Below are positions 50,322 through 59,009 of a stretch of 64,000 bases of DNA, in pieces (positions within the stretch are counted from its first letter, which is position 1; every line of letters starts with the position of its first letter). The DNA is from Streptomyces radiopugnans (GTDB lineage Bacteria > Actinomycetota > Actinomycetes > Streptomycetales > Streptomycetaceae): assembly GCF_900110735.1 (NCBI RefSeq), contig NZ_FOET01000001.1:930001-994000 (forward strand), given 5' to 3'. The translations under genes were made by a program, and so were the position numbers. The notes under the pieces are model-generated. The model did no database searches and had not been told where the DNA came from. It worked only from the letters and a program-made list of their open reading frames with translations.

Positions 50322-50359
50322 GAGGGGGCGCGGGGAGGGGGCGCTCCCCGCGCCCCCTC
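50322..50359 (-). terminator. Hairpin after the ABC permease gene
   Basis: A 15-bp perfect stem (GAGGGGGCGCGGGGA; complement 50345-50359) with an 8-nt loop, between the permease stop (50392) and the ctaA start. Confidence 0.65.
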
Positions 50360-50391
50360 CCGGGCGCTGCCCGCGCGGGCGCCGGAGGTGC

Positions 50392-51189
50392 TCACTCCCA
50401 GCGGAAGAAGCGGGCCGCGGCGGCCAGGCCCGCCACCGCCCACACGCCCAGGACCGCCAGGTTCCCCCAGGGCATCCCGGCACCGTCCCGCAGCACCTCG
50501 CGCAGCCCCTCGGAGAGCGCGGAGATCGGCAGCAGCTCCAGCACCCCGCGCACCGGCTCGGGGAACTTCTCCAGCGGCACCACCACCCCGCCGCCGACCA
50601 GCAGCAGGACGAAGACGAGGTTGGCCGCCGCCAGCGTCGCCTCGGCCCGCAGCGTCCCGGCCATCAGCAGTCCGAGACCGGAGAACGCCGCCGTACCGGC
50701 TACCAGCAGCAGCGCCACGGCGAGCGGACTGCCGTGCGGCGACCACCCCAGCGCCAGGGCCACCGACGTCAGCAGCACCACCTGCAGCACCTCGGTGACC
50801 AGCACCGCGCACGTCTTGGCGGCCATCAGCCCCCAGCGGGGCAGCGGCGAGGCGCCCAGCCGCTTGAGGACGCCGTAGCGCCGCTCGAAACCGGTGGAGA
50901 TCGCCTGGCCGGTGAACGCGGTCGAGAGCACGGCCAGCGCCAGCACGCCCGGCGCCAGGAAGTCCACGCGCCCGCCTCCGCCGTCTCCCTCCCCGGCCAG
51001 GTCCACGATGTCCACGGCGCTGAACAGCACCAGCAGCAGGGCCGGGATGACGATCGTCAGCAGCAGCTGCTCGCCGTGCCGCAGCAGCAGCCGCGTCTCC
51101 AGCGCTGCCTGTGCGGCGATCATCCGCGGCAGCGGGGCCGCGCCGGGGGCGGGGGCGTACGTGCCCCGCCCGGTGTTCTGAGCGCTCAC
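50392..51189 (-). CDS. ABC-2 type transporter permease
   Basis: 265 residues with six hydrophobic helices in the DrrB/ABC-2 arrangement. Landmarks are LLLTIVIPALLLVLF, the large first loop with FLAPGVLALAVLSTAFTGQAIS, FERRYGVLKRLGASPLPRW (the ABC-2 coupling segment) and VVPLEKFPEPVRGVLELLPISAL. Partner of the ATPase encoded 85 bases upstream. Exported substrate unknown. GTG 51189; SD weak. Confidence 0.88.
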   Translation of the reverse strand: MSAQNTGRGTYAPAPGAAPLPRMIAAQAALETRLLLRHGEQLLLTIVIPALLLVLFSAVDIVDLAGEGDGGGGRVDFLAPGVLALAVLSTAFTGQAISTGFERRYGVLKRLGASPLPRWGLMAAKTCAVLVTEVLQVVLLTSVALALGWSPHGSPLAVALLLVAGTAAFSGLGLLMAGTLRAEATLAAANLVFVLLLVGGGVVVPLEKFPEPVRGVLELLPISALSEGLREVLRDGAGMPWGNLAVLGVWAVAGLAAAARFFRWE

Positions 51190-51274
51190 GACCGCGGCTC
51201 CCCGCCCGTCAGCTCCAGGCTGTGTTCTCCCGCGGGGCGGCCCCCGCGCCCCCGGCAGGTGTGTGCGTACCGCC

Positions 51275-52201
51275 TCACGACCGCAGCTCCTTGCCCGTCA
51301 GTTCCAGGAAGACGTCCTCCAGCGTGTGCCGCTCCACCGCGATGCCGTCCGGCATCACCCCGTTCTGCGCGCACCAGGACGTCACCGTGGCCAGGAGCTG
51401 GGGGTCGACGGTGCCGGTCAGGCGGTACGAGCCCGGGGCCGTCTCGGCGGCCGCGGTGTCCGGCGGCAGCGCCTTGAGCAGCGAGGCCAGGTCCAGGCCG
51501 GGGCGCCCGGTGAAGCTCAGGGTGTTCTCGGCGCCGCCGCGGCACAGCTCCTCGGGGCTGCCCCGCGCGATCACCCGGCCCTCGTCGATGATCGCGACGT
51601 CGTCGGCGAGGGTCTCGGCCTCGTCCATGAAGTGGGTGCTCAGCACCACCGTCACGCCGTCCGCGCGCAGCTCCCGCACCAGGTCCCAGGCGGAGCGGCG
51701 GGCCTGCGGATCCAGGCCGGCGGTCGGCTCGTCGAGGAAGACCAGCTCGGGCCGCCCGACGACGGCCATGGCCAGGGAGAGCCGCTGCTGCTGGCCGCCG
51801 GACAGCCGCCGGTAGGGGGTGCGGCCGCAGCCGGCCAGCCCCAGCCGTTCGACCAGCGCGCCGGTGTCCAGCGGGTGGGCGTGCAGCGCGGCCATGTGGC
51901 GCAGCATCTCCGCGGCGCGGACGGTGGGGTAGACCCCGCCGCTCTGGAGCATTACGCCGATCCGGGGCCGCAGCGCGGCGGCGTCGGCGACCGGGTCCAG
52001 TCCCAGGACGCGGACCGTGCCCGCGTCCGGACGGCGGTAGCCTTCGCAGGTCTCGATGGTGGTGGTCTTGCCGGCTCCGTTGGGGCCGAGGACGGCGGTG
52101 ACCGTGCCGCGCCCGACGGTGAGGTCCAGCCCGTCCACCGCCGTCCTGCTCCCGTACCGCTTCACCAGTCCCGCGACCTCGACGGCCGCCGTGTCTCGCA
52201 T
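51275..52201 (-). CDS. ABC transporter ATP-binding protein
   Basis: 308 residues of the DrrA-type exporter ATPase family. Walker A GPNGAGKTTT, a Q-loop reading MLQSGGVYP, signature LSGGQQQRLSLA, Walker B LVFLDEPTAGLDP and the H-loop VVLSTHFMDEAE are intact. The C-terminal 100 residues are the regulatory extension ending ERHTLEDVFLELTGKELRS. ATG 52201 follows TAGACT (minus strand, 52209-52214) by 7 bases with no SD, so the transcript is probably leaderless. The gene diverges from sufR. Confidence 0.92.
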   Translation of the reverse strand: MRDTAAVEVAGLVKRYGSRTAVDGLDLTVGRGTVTAVLGPNGAGKTTTIETCEGYRRPDAGTVRVLGLDPVADAAALRPRIGVMLQSGGVYPTVRAAEMLRHMAALHAHPLDTGALVERLGLAGCGRTPYRRLSGGQQQRLSLAMAVVGRPELVFLDEPTAGLDPQARRSAWDLVRELRADGVTVVLSTHFMDEAETLADDVAIIDEGRVIARGSPEELCRGGAENTLSFTGRPGLDLASLLKALPPDTAAAETAPGSYRLTGTVDPQLLATVTSWCAQNGVMPDGIAVERHTLEDVFLELTGKELRS

Positions 52202-52294
52202 ACGGGCGAGTCTAGGAGCCCGCGGGCGGATCGCCCCCGCCGGGCCGCGCCGCCCGCCGGGCCGCGCCACCGGGGCGCGTCGCCGGCGTCCCGG

Positions 52295-52310
52295 GTAAGG
52301 CACGCCTTAC
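52295..52310. promoter_or_regulatory. 16-bp palindrome GTAAGGC-AC-GCCTTAC
   Basis: A perfect inverted repeat in the divergent ABC/sufR region, resembling the core of actinobacterial iron boxes (DmdR/IdeR type, TTAGGCTAACCTAA). It lies about 95 bases from the ABC transcript start and about 75 from the sufR one, so its target is unclear. Confidence 0.4.
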
Positions 52311-52368
52311 GTGACGCATCCCATCCGGGCCGGTCAGGGCGCGGCTTGCCCGCCTCCCCGGAATTACG

Positions 52369-52382
52369 CAACAATGGCGTTG
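52369..52382 (+). promoter_or_regulatory. SufR operator CAAC-N6-GTTG
   Basis: CAAC (52369-52372), 6 bases, GTTG (52379-52382) is an exact match to the 14-bp palindrome I recall as the SufR binding site in Streptomyces. It overlaps the candidate -10 (AACAAT, 52370-52375) and RNA start of sufR; TTGCCC at 52346-52351 is a possible -35. The site fits autorepression by SufR. Confidence 0.7.
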
Positions 52383-52444
52383 TGAAAAAGCGCACCCGCT
52401 CCGGCCACGGCGGGCGGGGGTGCTGCGGACCCGGGGTGGAGTGA
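52382..52444 (+). CDS. Possible leaderless 20-codon upstream ORF with tandem Cys codons
   Basis: GTG 52382 lies at the predicted start of transcription and opens a 20-residue frame (VKKRTRSGHGGRGCCGPGVE) that stops 16 bases before the sufR ATG, inside its ribosome site. Tandem TGC-TGC (52421-52426) recalls the cysteine-responsive leader ORFs of mycobacteria. Alternatively, this GTG is the ancestral sufR start, now out of frame. Translation is unproven. Confidence 0.3.
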   Translation: MKKRTRSGHGGRGCCGPGVE

Positions 52445-52460
52445 GGAGGCGCGAGAGCAC

Positions 52461-53252
52461 ATGGCGGCCCAACACGGCGGCGGTGACACCCGCACCCACG
52501 GCCACCCGGCCCCGGACGAGCACCACGGCACCCGCAACAAGGTCGCGCGCTCCATCCTCGACCACGGCCCGTCCACCGCGGCCGAACTGGCCCAGCGGCT
52601 GGAGCTCACCCAGGCGGCGGTCCGCCGCCACCTGGACGCACTCGTCTCCGAGGGCGTCGTCGAGCCCCGTGAGAAGCGGGTCTACGGCTCGCGCGGCAGG
52701 GGCCGTCCCGCCAGGGCCTTCGCGCTCACCGACTACGGCCGCAGCGCCTTCGACCAGGCCTACGACCAGCTCGCCGTCGACGCCATGCGCTGGATAGCCC
52801 AGGCCGCGGGCGGCGGTGAGAAGGGACGGGCCGCGGTCGCGGCCTTCGCCCGCGCCCGGGTCGCCGCCCAGGCGGAGCGGTACCGCGCCGAGCTGGAACG
52901 GGCCGCACCCGGGGAGAGGGCCAGGGTTCTGGCCGAGGCGCTGTCCAGGGACGGGTACGCTGCCACCGCGCGCGGCGCGCCCGCCTCCAGCGGAGAGCAG
53001 CTCTGCCAGCACCACTGCCCGGTGGCCCACGCCGCCGAGCAGTTCCCGCAGCTGTGCGAGGCGGAGACGGAGGTCTTCTCCCGCCTGCTCGGCACCCATG
53101 TGCAGCGTCTGGCCACCATCGCCCACGGCGACGGGGTGTGCACGACGTTCATCCCCGGAGCGGCTTCCGGGGCCGCACCCGGGACACCCAAGACATCCAA
53201 GACCACCGCAGCGACAGCATCTGCAAGCACAGCCGGGAGGAACCCCGCATGA
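52461..53252 (+). CDS. sufR: Fe-S responsive transcriptional repressor SufR
   Basis: 263 residues. The winged helix reads [33 protein letters not shown] with the wing [14 protein letters not shown]. The C-terminal half carries the cluster cysteines ([23 protein letters not shown]). With an Fe-S cluster SufR represses the suf operon; cluster loss derepresses it. ATG 52461 has GAGGAGG at 11 bases. A Thr/Ala/Ser-rich tail ends in ATGA overlap with sufB, so repressor and operon are translationally linked. Confidence 0.95.
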   Translation: MAAQHGGGDTRTHGHPAPDEHHGTRNKVARSILDHGPSTAAELAQRLELTQAAVRRHLDALVSEGVVEPREKRVYGSRGRGRPARAFALTDYGRSAFDQAYDQLAVDAMRWIAQAAGGGEKGRAAVAAFARARVAAQAERYRAELERAAPGERARVLAEALSRDGYAATARGAPASSGEQLCQHHCPVAHAAEQFPQLCEAETEVFSRLLGTHVQRLATIAHGDGVCTTFIPGAASGAAPGTPKTSKTTAATASASTAGRNPA

Positions 53253-54670
53253 CTCTCCCCACGGAGACTGCCCACCCTGAGCTGGAGGGCCTGGGCAAGT
53301 ACGAGTACGGCTGGGCCGACCCGGACGCCGCCGGCGCCTCGGCCAAGCGCGGCCTCTCCGAGGAGGTCGTCCGCGACATCTCGGGCAAGAAGTCCGAGCC
53401 GGAGTGGATGCTGAAGCTCCGCATGAAGGGCCTGAAGCTCTTCGAGAAGAAGCCCATGCCGAACTGGGGCTCGGACCTGAGCGGCATCGACTTCGACAAC
53501 ATCAAGTACTTCGTGCGGTCCACCGAGAAGCAGGCCCAGACCTGGGAGGACCTGCCGGAGGACATCAAGAACACCTACGACAAGCTGGGCATCCCCGAGG
53601 CCGAGAAGCAGCGCCTGGTCGCCGGTGTCGCCGCCCAGTACGAGTCCGAGGTGGTCTACCACCAGATCCGTGAGGACCTGGAGAAGCAGGGCGTCATCTT
53701 CCTGGACACCGACACCGCCCTCAAGGAGCACCCGGAGCTGTTCCAGGAGTACTTCGGCACCGTCATCCCGGCCGGCGACAACAAGTTCGCCGCGCTGAAC
53801 ACCGCGGTGTGGTCCGGCGGCTCGTTCATCTACGTGCCCAAGGGCGTCCACGTGGACATCCCGCTCCAGGCCTACTTCCGGATCAACACCGAGAACATGG
53901 GCCAGTTCGAGCGGACGCTGATCATCGTGGACGAGGACGCCTACGTCCACTACGTCGAGGGCTGCACCGCGCCGATCTACCAGTCCGACTCGCTGCACTC
54001 GGCGGTCGTGGAGATCATCGTCAAGAAGGGCGCCCGCTGCCGCTACACGACCATCCAGAACTGGTCGAACAACGTGTACAACCTGGTCACCAAGCGCGCC
54101 GTGGCCTACGAGGGCGCGACGATGGAGTGGGTCGACGGCAACATCGGCTCCAAGGTGACCATGAAGTACCCGGCCGTCTACCTGATGGGCGAGCACGCCA
54201 AGGGCGAGACCCTCTCGATCGCCTTCGCGGGCGAGGGCCAGCACCAGGACGCCGGCGCCAAGATGGTGCACATGGCGCCCAACACCTCCTCCAACATCGT
54301 CTCCAAGTCGGTGGCGCGGGGCGGCGGCCGCACCTCCTACCGCGGTCTGATCGAGATCGGCGAGGGCGCGGAGAACTCCAAGTCCAACGTGCTGTGCGAC
54401 GCGCTGCTGGTGGACACCATCTCGCGCTCGGACACCTACCCCTACGTCGACGTCCGCGAGGACGACGTGACGATGGGCCACGAGGCGACGGTCTCCAAGG
54501 TCAGCGACGACCAGCTGTTCTACCTGATGCAGCGCGGTCTGTCCGAGGACGAGGCGATGGCGATGATCGTGCGCGGCTTCGTCGAGCCGATCGCCAAGGA
54601 ACTGCCCATGGAGTACGCCCTGGAGCTCAACCGGCTGATCGAGCTGCAGATGGAGGGCGCGGTCGGCTGA
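53249..54670 (+). CDS. sufB: Fe-S cluster assembly scaffold protein SufB
   Basis: 473 residues. The conserved [19 protein letters not shown] start, [67 protein letters not shown] (the scaffold cysteine region) and [25 protein letters not shown] are diagnostic. It forms the SufBC2D scaffold on which clusters are built. ATG 53249 overlaps the sufR stop; GGGAGG lies 8-9 bases upstream. Confidence 0.98.
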   Translation: MTLPTETAHPELEGLGKYEYGWADPDAAGASAKRGLSEEVVRDISGKKSEPEWMLKLRMKGLKLFEKKPMPNWGSDLSGIDFDNIKYFVRSTEKQAQTWEDLPEDIKNTYDKLGIPEAEKQRLVAGVAAQYESEVVYHQIREDLEKQGVIFLDTDTALKEHPELFQEYFGTVIPAGDNKFAALNTAVWSGGSFIYVPKGVHVDIPLQAYFRINTENMGQFERTLIIVDEDAYVHYVEGCTAPIYQSDSLHSAVVEIIVKKGARCRYTTIQNWSNNVYNLVTKRAVAYEGATMEWVDGNIGSKVTMKYPAVYLMGEHAKGETLSIAFAGEGQHQDAGAKMVHMAPNTSSNIVSKSVARGGGRTSYRGLIEIGEGAENSKSNVLCDALLVDTISRSDTYPYVDVREDDVTMGHEATVSKVSDDQLFYLMQRGLSEDEAMAMIVRGFVEPIAKELPMEYALELNRLIELQMEGAVG

Positions 54671-54709
54671 CCGCCCGGCCACCCGTCCTCCCCACCTCCG
54701 TGACCGTGA

Positions 54710-54745
54710 GCCGGTCTCCGGGCGCCGATGGGCCCGGAGACCGGC
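54710..54745 (+). repeat. Hairpin between sufB and sufD
   Basis: A 14-bp perfect stem (GCCGGTCTCCGGGC; complement 54732-54745) with an 8-nt loop inside the operon, possibly tuning relative expression or protecting the sufB end of the mRNA. Confidence 0.55.
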
Positions 54746-54781
54746 GAACACAGAAGACAGAGAGCGAGCAACACGACAGCC

Positions 54782-55963
54782 ATGGCTGAGGCTCAGAACA
54801 TCCCGGCCGGGTCCACGACCGCCGGATCGATCGCGGTGGCGGCCGAGTCCACCGTCGCCACCCGGATGAGCGCCCCGCCGTCCTTCGACGTGGCGGACTT
54901 CCCGGTGCCGCACGGCCGTGAGGAGGAGTGGCGCTTCACCCCGCTGGAGCGCCTGAGGGGCCTGCACGACGGCACCGCCGAGGCCGGCGGCGGCGTCAAG
55001 GTCGACGTCTCCGCGCCCGACGGCGTGACGGTGGAGACCGTCGGCCGCGACGACGCCCGTCTGGGCCGGGCCGGCAAGCCCGTGGACCGGGTCGCCGCCC
55101 AGGCCTACAGCGCCTTCGAGAAGGCCGCCGTCGTCACCGTGCCCAAGGAGACCGCGCTCACCGAGCCGATCCGGGTGAACATCCAGGGCCAGGGCGGCGT
55201 CTCCTTCGGGCACACCGTCTTCGAGCTGGGCGCCTTCGCCGAGGCCGTCATCGTCATCGACCACACCGGCGACGGCGTGCGCGCCGCCAACGTCGAGTAC
55301 GTGCTGGGCGACGGCGCCAAGCTGACGGTCGTCTCCGTGCAGGACTGGGACGACACGGCCGTGCACTGCTCCCAGCACAACGCGCTGGTCGGCCGCGACG
55401 CCACCTTCAAGTCCGTGGTCGTCACCTTCGGCGGCGACGTGGTGCGCCTCCACCCGCGCGTCAACTACGCGGGCCCCGGCGGCGAGGCCGAGCTGTACGG
55501 CCTGTACTTCACCGACGACGGCCAGCACCAGGAGCACCGCCTCTTCGTCGACCACGAGGCGTCGAACTGCCGCAGCAACGTCGTCTACAAGGGCGCCCTC
55601 CAGGGCCAGGACGCGCACGCCGTGTGGATCGGCGACGTGCTGATCCGCGCCTCGGCCACCGGCACCGACACCTACGAGCTCAACCGCAACCTCGTCCTCA
55701 CCGACGGCGCGCGGGTGGACTCGGTGCCCAACCTGGAGATCGAGACCGGCGAGATCGTCGGAGCCGGCCACGCCTCGGCCACCGGCCGCTTCGACGACGA
55801 GCAGCTGTTCTACCTGATGGCGCGCGGCATCCCGGAGAAGGACGCCCGCCGCCTGGTGGTGCGGGGCTTCTTCGCCGAACTGGTCCAGCAGATCGGCCTG
55901 CCCGACCTGCAGGACCGCCTCATCGCCAGGATCGAGGAGGAGCTGGAGGAGTCGGTCGCATGA
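54782..55963 (+). CDS. sufD: Fe-S cluster assembly protein SufD
   Basis: 393 residues of the SufD beta-helix family: FPVPHGREEEWRFTPLERL, VVSVQDWDDTAVHCSQHNALVGRDA, RLHPRVNYAGPGGEAELYGLYF and IETGEIVGAGHASATGRFDDEQLFYLMARGIPEKDARRLVVRGFF. It partners SufB in the SufBC2D complex. ATG 54782 has GAGAG 12 bases upstream. The 3' end overlaps the next gene by 4 bases (ATGA). Confidence 0.97.
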   Translation: MAEAQNIPAGSTTAGSIAVAAESTVATRMSAPPSFDVADFPVPHGREEEWRFTPLERLRGLHDGTAEAGGGVKVDVSAPDGVTVETVGRDDARLGRAGKPVDRVAAQAYSAFEKAAVVTVPKETALTEPIRVNIQGQGGVSFGHTVFELGAFAEAVIVIDHTGDGVRAANVEYVLGDGAKLTVVSVQDWDDTAVHCSQHNALVGRDATFKSVVVTFGGDVVRLHPRVNYAGPGGEAELYGLYFTDDGQHQEHRLFVDHEASNCRSNVVYKGALQGQDAHAVWIGDVLIRASATGTDTYELNRNLVLTDGARVDSVPNLEIETGEIVGAGHASATGRFDDEQLFYLMARGIPEKDARRLVVRGFFAELVQQIGLPDLQDRLIARIEEELEESVA

Positions 55964-56319
55964 GCACCGGCGAAAGCACGGTGGGCAGCGCGGGCTTCGT
56001 CCGCGTCGCCTCGCTCGGCGAGCTGGAGGAGGACACTCCCAAACGGGTGGAGGTCGAGGGCGTCCCGGTCTCGCTCGTCCGCACGGGGGGAGAGGTCTTC
56101 GCGATCAACGACATCTGCTCGCACGCGAACGTCTCGCTCTCCGAGGGCGAGGTGGAGGACTGCCACATCGAGTGCTGGCTGCACGGGTCCAGCTTCGACC
56201 TGCGCACCGGCAAGCCCGACGGACCGCCCGCCACGCGCCCCGTCCCCGTATACCCCGTCAAGATCGAAGGAGACGGCCCCGACGCGGCCGTGCTCGTCTC
56301 CACCACCCAGGAGTCCTGA
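55960..56319 (+). CDS. Rieske-type ferredoxin (non-haem dioxygenase ferredoxin-like)
   Basis: 119 residues. The Rieske motifs C-S-H (DICSHANVSL) and C-W-L-H (ECWLHGSSFDLRTG) are intact, with the usual KPDGPPATRPVPVYPVKIE end. It lies between sufD and sufC in the operon, an arrangement common in actinobacteria, and may supply electrons for assembly or repair. ATG 55960 overlaps sufD and the gene is followed by sufC after 6 bases. Confidence 0.93.
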   Translation: MSTGESTVGSAGFVRVASLGELEEDTPKRVEVEGVPVSLVRTGGEVFAINDICSHANVSLSEGEVEDCHIECWLHGSSFDLRTGKPDGPPATRPVPVYPVKIEGDGPDAAVLVSTTQES

Positions 56320-56325
56320 AGCCCC

Positions 56326-57090
56326 ATGGCAACGCTTGAGATCCACGACCTGCACGTCTCCGTCGAGGCCGAGAACGGCCCCCGGGAGATCCTGCGCGGC
56401 GTCGACCTGACCGTGAAGCAGGGCGAGACGCACGCCATCATGGGCCCCAACGGCTCCGGCAAGTCCACCCTCGCCTACTCGCTGGCGGGTCACCCGAAGT
56501 ACACGATCACCGGCGGCACCGTCACCCTGGACGGCGAGGACGTCCTGGAGATGAGCGTCGACGAGCGCGCCCGCGCCGGCGTCTTCCTCGCCATGCAGTA
56601 CCCGGTCGAGGTGCCCGGCGTGTCCGTCTCCAACTTCCTGCGCACCGCCGCCACCGCCATCCGCGGCGAGGCCCCCAAGCTGCGCACCTGGGTGAAGGAG
56701 GTCAAGGAGGCCATGGAGCGCCTCTCCATCGACCCCGCCTTCGCCGAGCGCAACGTCAACGAGGGCTTCTCCGGCGGTGAGAAGAAGCGCCACGAGATCC
56801 TCCAGCTGGAGCTGCTCCGGCCGAAGATCGCGATTCTGGACGAGACCGACTCCGGTCTGGACGTCGACGCGCTGCGCGTCGTCTCCGAGGGCGTCAACCG
56901 CGTCCGCGAGACCGGCGAGGTCGGCACCCTGCTGATCACCCACTACACGCGCATCCTGCGCTACATCAAGCCCGACCACGTCCACGTCTTCGCGGCCGGC
57001 CGGATCGCCGAGTCCGGCGGCCCGGAGCTGGCGGACAAGCTGGAGGAAGAGGGCTACGAGGCCTACGTCAAGGCCGACCGGACGGCGTGA
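56326..57090 (+). CDS. sufC: Fe-S cluster assembly ATPase SufC
   Basis: 254 residues. ABC ATPase with Walker A MGPNGSGKSTLAY, Q-loop LAMQYPVEVPGVSVSNF, the SufC-type signature FSGGEKKRHEILQLELL, Walker B IAILDETDSGLD and H-loop LLITHYTRIL. It drives conformational change in the SufBD scaffold. ATG 56326 has AGGAG at about 12 bases. Confidence 0.98.
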   Translation: MATLEIHDLHVSVEAENGPREILRGVDLTVKQGETHAIMGPNGSGKSTLAYSLAGHPKYTITGGTVTLDGEDVLEMSVDERARAGVFLAMQYPVEVPGVSVSNFLRTAATAIRGEAPKLRTWVKEVKEAMERLSIDPAFAERNVNEGFSGGEKKRHEILQLELLRPKIAILDETDSGLDVDALRVVSEGVNRVRETGEVGTLLITHYTRILRYIKPDHVHVFAAGRIAESGGPELADKLEEEGYEAYVKADRTA

Positions 57091-57098
57091 GCCGTATC

Positions 57099-57124
57099 CG
57101 CGGGGCCGCTTCGGCGGCCCCGCG
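57099..57124 (+). repeat. Hairpin with C(UUCG)G loop between sufC and sufS
   Basis: An 11-bp stem (CGCGGGGCCGC / GCGGCCCCGCG) closed by a TTCG tetraloop, 8 bases after the sufC stop. Such loops are exceptionally stable; it may give partial termination or set an mRNA 3' end. Confidence 0.6.
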
Positions 57125-57214
57125 CACCGACGGCGCCCCCGGTCCGGCCGGACGGGCGCGCAATGGGGTACCCACGGGGCGTGGGGTCCCGGGGGAGAAC
57201 GGAGAAACACGAGC

Positions 57215-58471
57215 GTGACACAGCTGCCGGGCCTTCTCGACACGGACGCGATCCGCAAGGACTTCCCGCTGCTGGACCGCACGGTCCACGACGGGAAGAA
57301 GGTCGTGTACCTGGACAACGCGGCGACCTCCCAGAAGCCGAACCAGGTGCTCGACGCGCTGAACGACTACTACGCGCGGCACAACGCCAACGTCCACCGC
57401 GGCGTGCACGTGCTCGCCGAGGAGGCCACGGCGCTGTACGAGGGAGCGCGCGACAAGGTCGCCGCCTTCGTCAACGCCCCGAGCCGCGACGAGGTGATCT
57501 TCACCAAGAACGCCTCGGAGTCGCTCAACCTCGTGGCGAACATGCTCGGCTGGGCCGACGAGCCCTACCGCGTCGACGACCGGACCGAGATCGTCATCAC
57601 GGAGATGGAGCACCACTCCAACATCGTGCCCTGGCAGCTGCTGGCGCAGCGCACGGGCGCGAAGCTGAAGTGGTTCGGCCTCACCGACGACGGCCGCCTG
57701 GACCTGTCGAACATCGACGAGGTCATCACCGAGCGGACCAAGGTCGTCTCCTTCGTGCTGGTCTCCAACATCCTGGGCACGGTCAACCCGGTCGAGACGA
57801 TCGTCCGCCGCGCCCAGGAGGTCGGCGCGCTGGTGGTGGTCGACGCCTCCCAGGCCGCCCCGCACATGGCGGTGGACGTCCAGGCGCTCCAGGCCGACTT
57901 CGTGGCCTTCACCGGCCACAAGATGTGCGGGCCGACCGGCATCGGCGTGCTGTGGGGCCGCCAGGAGCTGCTGGAGGACCTGCCGCCGTTCCTCGGCGGC
58001 GGCGAGATGATCGAGACCGTCTCGATGCACTCCTCCACCTACGCCCCCGCGCCCCACAAGTTCGAGGCGGGCACGCCGCCGATCGCGCAGGCCGTCGGCC
58101 TGGGCGCCGCCGTGGACTACCTCTCGGCGATCGGCATGGACCGCATCGCGGCCCACGAGCACGCGATCACCGAGTACGCGGTGCGCAGGCTCCAGGAGGT
58201 GCCCGAGCTGAGGATCATCGGCCCGTCCACGGCCGAGGACCGCGGCGCCGCGATCTCCTTCACGCTCGGCGACATCCACCCCCACGACGTGGGCCAGGTC
58301 CTCGACGAGCAGGGCATCGCCGTCCGGGTCGGCCACCACTGCGCCAGGCCCGTCTGCCTGAGGTACGGAATTCCCGCGACCACCCGGGCGTCGTTCTATC
58401 TGTACTCCACTCCGGCGGAGGTCGACGCACTGGTGGAGGGACTGGAACACGTACGGAACTTCTTCGGTTGA
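57215..58471 (+). CDS. sufS: Cysteine desulfurase SufS
   Basis: 418 residues, class-II (SufS/CsdA) fold-type I PLP enzyme: YLDNAATSQKPNQVLDAL, RGVHVLAEEAT, EMEHHSNIVPWQ, the PLP Lys in FVAFTGHKMCGPTGIGVLWG, and the active-site Cys in VGHHCARPVCLRYGIPATTRASFYLYST. It extracts sulfur from cysteine and passes it to SufU. GTG 57215 has GGAG upstream at moderate distance. There is a 124-bp gap after sufC. Confidence 0.98.
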   Translation: MTQLPGLLDTDAIRKDFPLLDRTVHDGKKVVYLDNAATSQKPNQVLDALNDYYARHNANVHRGVHVLAEEATALYEGARDKVAAFVNAPSRDEVIFTKNASESLNLVANMLGWADEPYRVDDRTEIVITEMEHHSNIVPWQLLAQRTGAKLKWFGLTDDGRLDLSNIDEVITERTKVVSFVLVSNILGTVNPVETIVRRAQEVGALVVVDASQAAPHMAVDVQALQADFVAFTGHKMCGPTGIGVLWGRQELLEDLPPFLGGGEMIETVSMHSSTYAPAPHKFEAGTPPIAQAVGLGAAVDYLSAIGMDRIAAHEHAITEYAVRRLQEVPELRIIGPSTAEDRGAAISFTLGDIHPHDVGQVLDEQGIAVRVGHHCARPVCLRYGIPATTRASFYLYSTPAEVDALVEGLEHVRNFFG

Positions 58472-58517
58472 TGTTCCGTGACCGACGACGGACGACCGCA
58501 GTGGCTGAAGGTGACTC

Positions 58518-59009
58518 GTGAAGCTTGACTCCATGTACCAGGACGTGATCCTGGACCACTACAAGCACCCGCACGGACGGGGGTTGCGCGACGGCGACGC
58601 CGAGGTGCACCACGTCAACCCGACGTGCGGCGACGAGATCACCCTGCGGGTGAGGATGGACGGCTCCACCGTCGCGGACGTCAGCTACGAGGGACAGGGC
58701 TGCTCCATCAGCCAGGCCAGCGCCTCGGTGCTGAACGAACTGCTGGTCGGCAAGGAACTGGCCGAGGCGCGAAGGGTCCAGGAGACCTTCCTGGAGCTGA
58801 TGCAGTCCAAGGGCCGGATCGAGCCGGACGACGCGATGGAGGAGGTCCTGGAGGACGCCGTCGCGTTCGCCGGGGTCTCCAAGTACCCGGCACGCGTGAA
58901 GTGTGCCCTGCTGAGCTGGATGGCATGGAAGGACGCCACCGCCCAGGCCCTGGGCGACGGCTCCGCCGAGGAGAAGGCCGGGCAGAAGGCCGAGGAGAGG
59001 ACCGCATGA
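58518..59009 (+). CDS. sufU: Fe-S assembly sulfur-transfer protein SufU
   Basis: 163 residues of the IscU-like SufU type: YQDVILDHYKHPHGRG, VNPTCGDEITLRVRMDG (first Cys), YEGQGCSISQASASVLNELLVGKE (second Cys) and YPARVKCALLSWMAWKDA (third Cys), with the Asp after the first Cys as zinc ligand. It accepts sulfur from SufS by zinc-ligand exchange. GTG 58518 has GAAGGTG upstream. The 3' end overlaps the next gene (ATGA). Confidence 0.96.
   Translation: MKLDSMYQDVILDHYKHPHGRGLRDGDAEVHHVNPTCGDEITLRVRMDGSTVADVSYEGQGCSISQASASVLNELLVGKELAEARRVQETFLELMQSKGRIEPDDAMEEVLEDAVAFAGVSKYPARVKCALLSWMAWKDATAQALGDGSAEEKAGQKAEERTA

Noticed and set aside
52382..53252. GTG 52382 as the true start of sufR
   Set aside because: It is out of frame with the SufR reading frame (79 bases before ATG 52461) and reaches a stop at 52442-52444; recorded instead as a possible upstream ORF.
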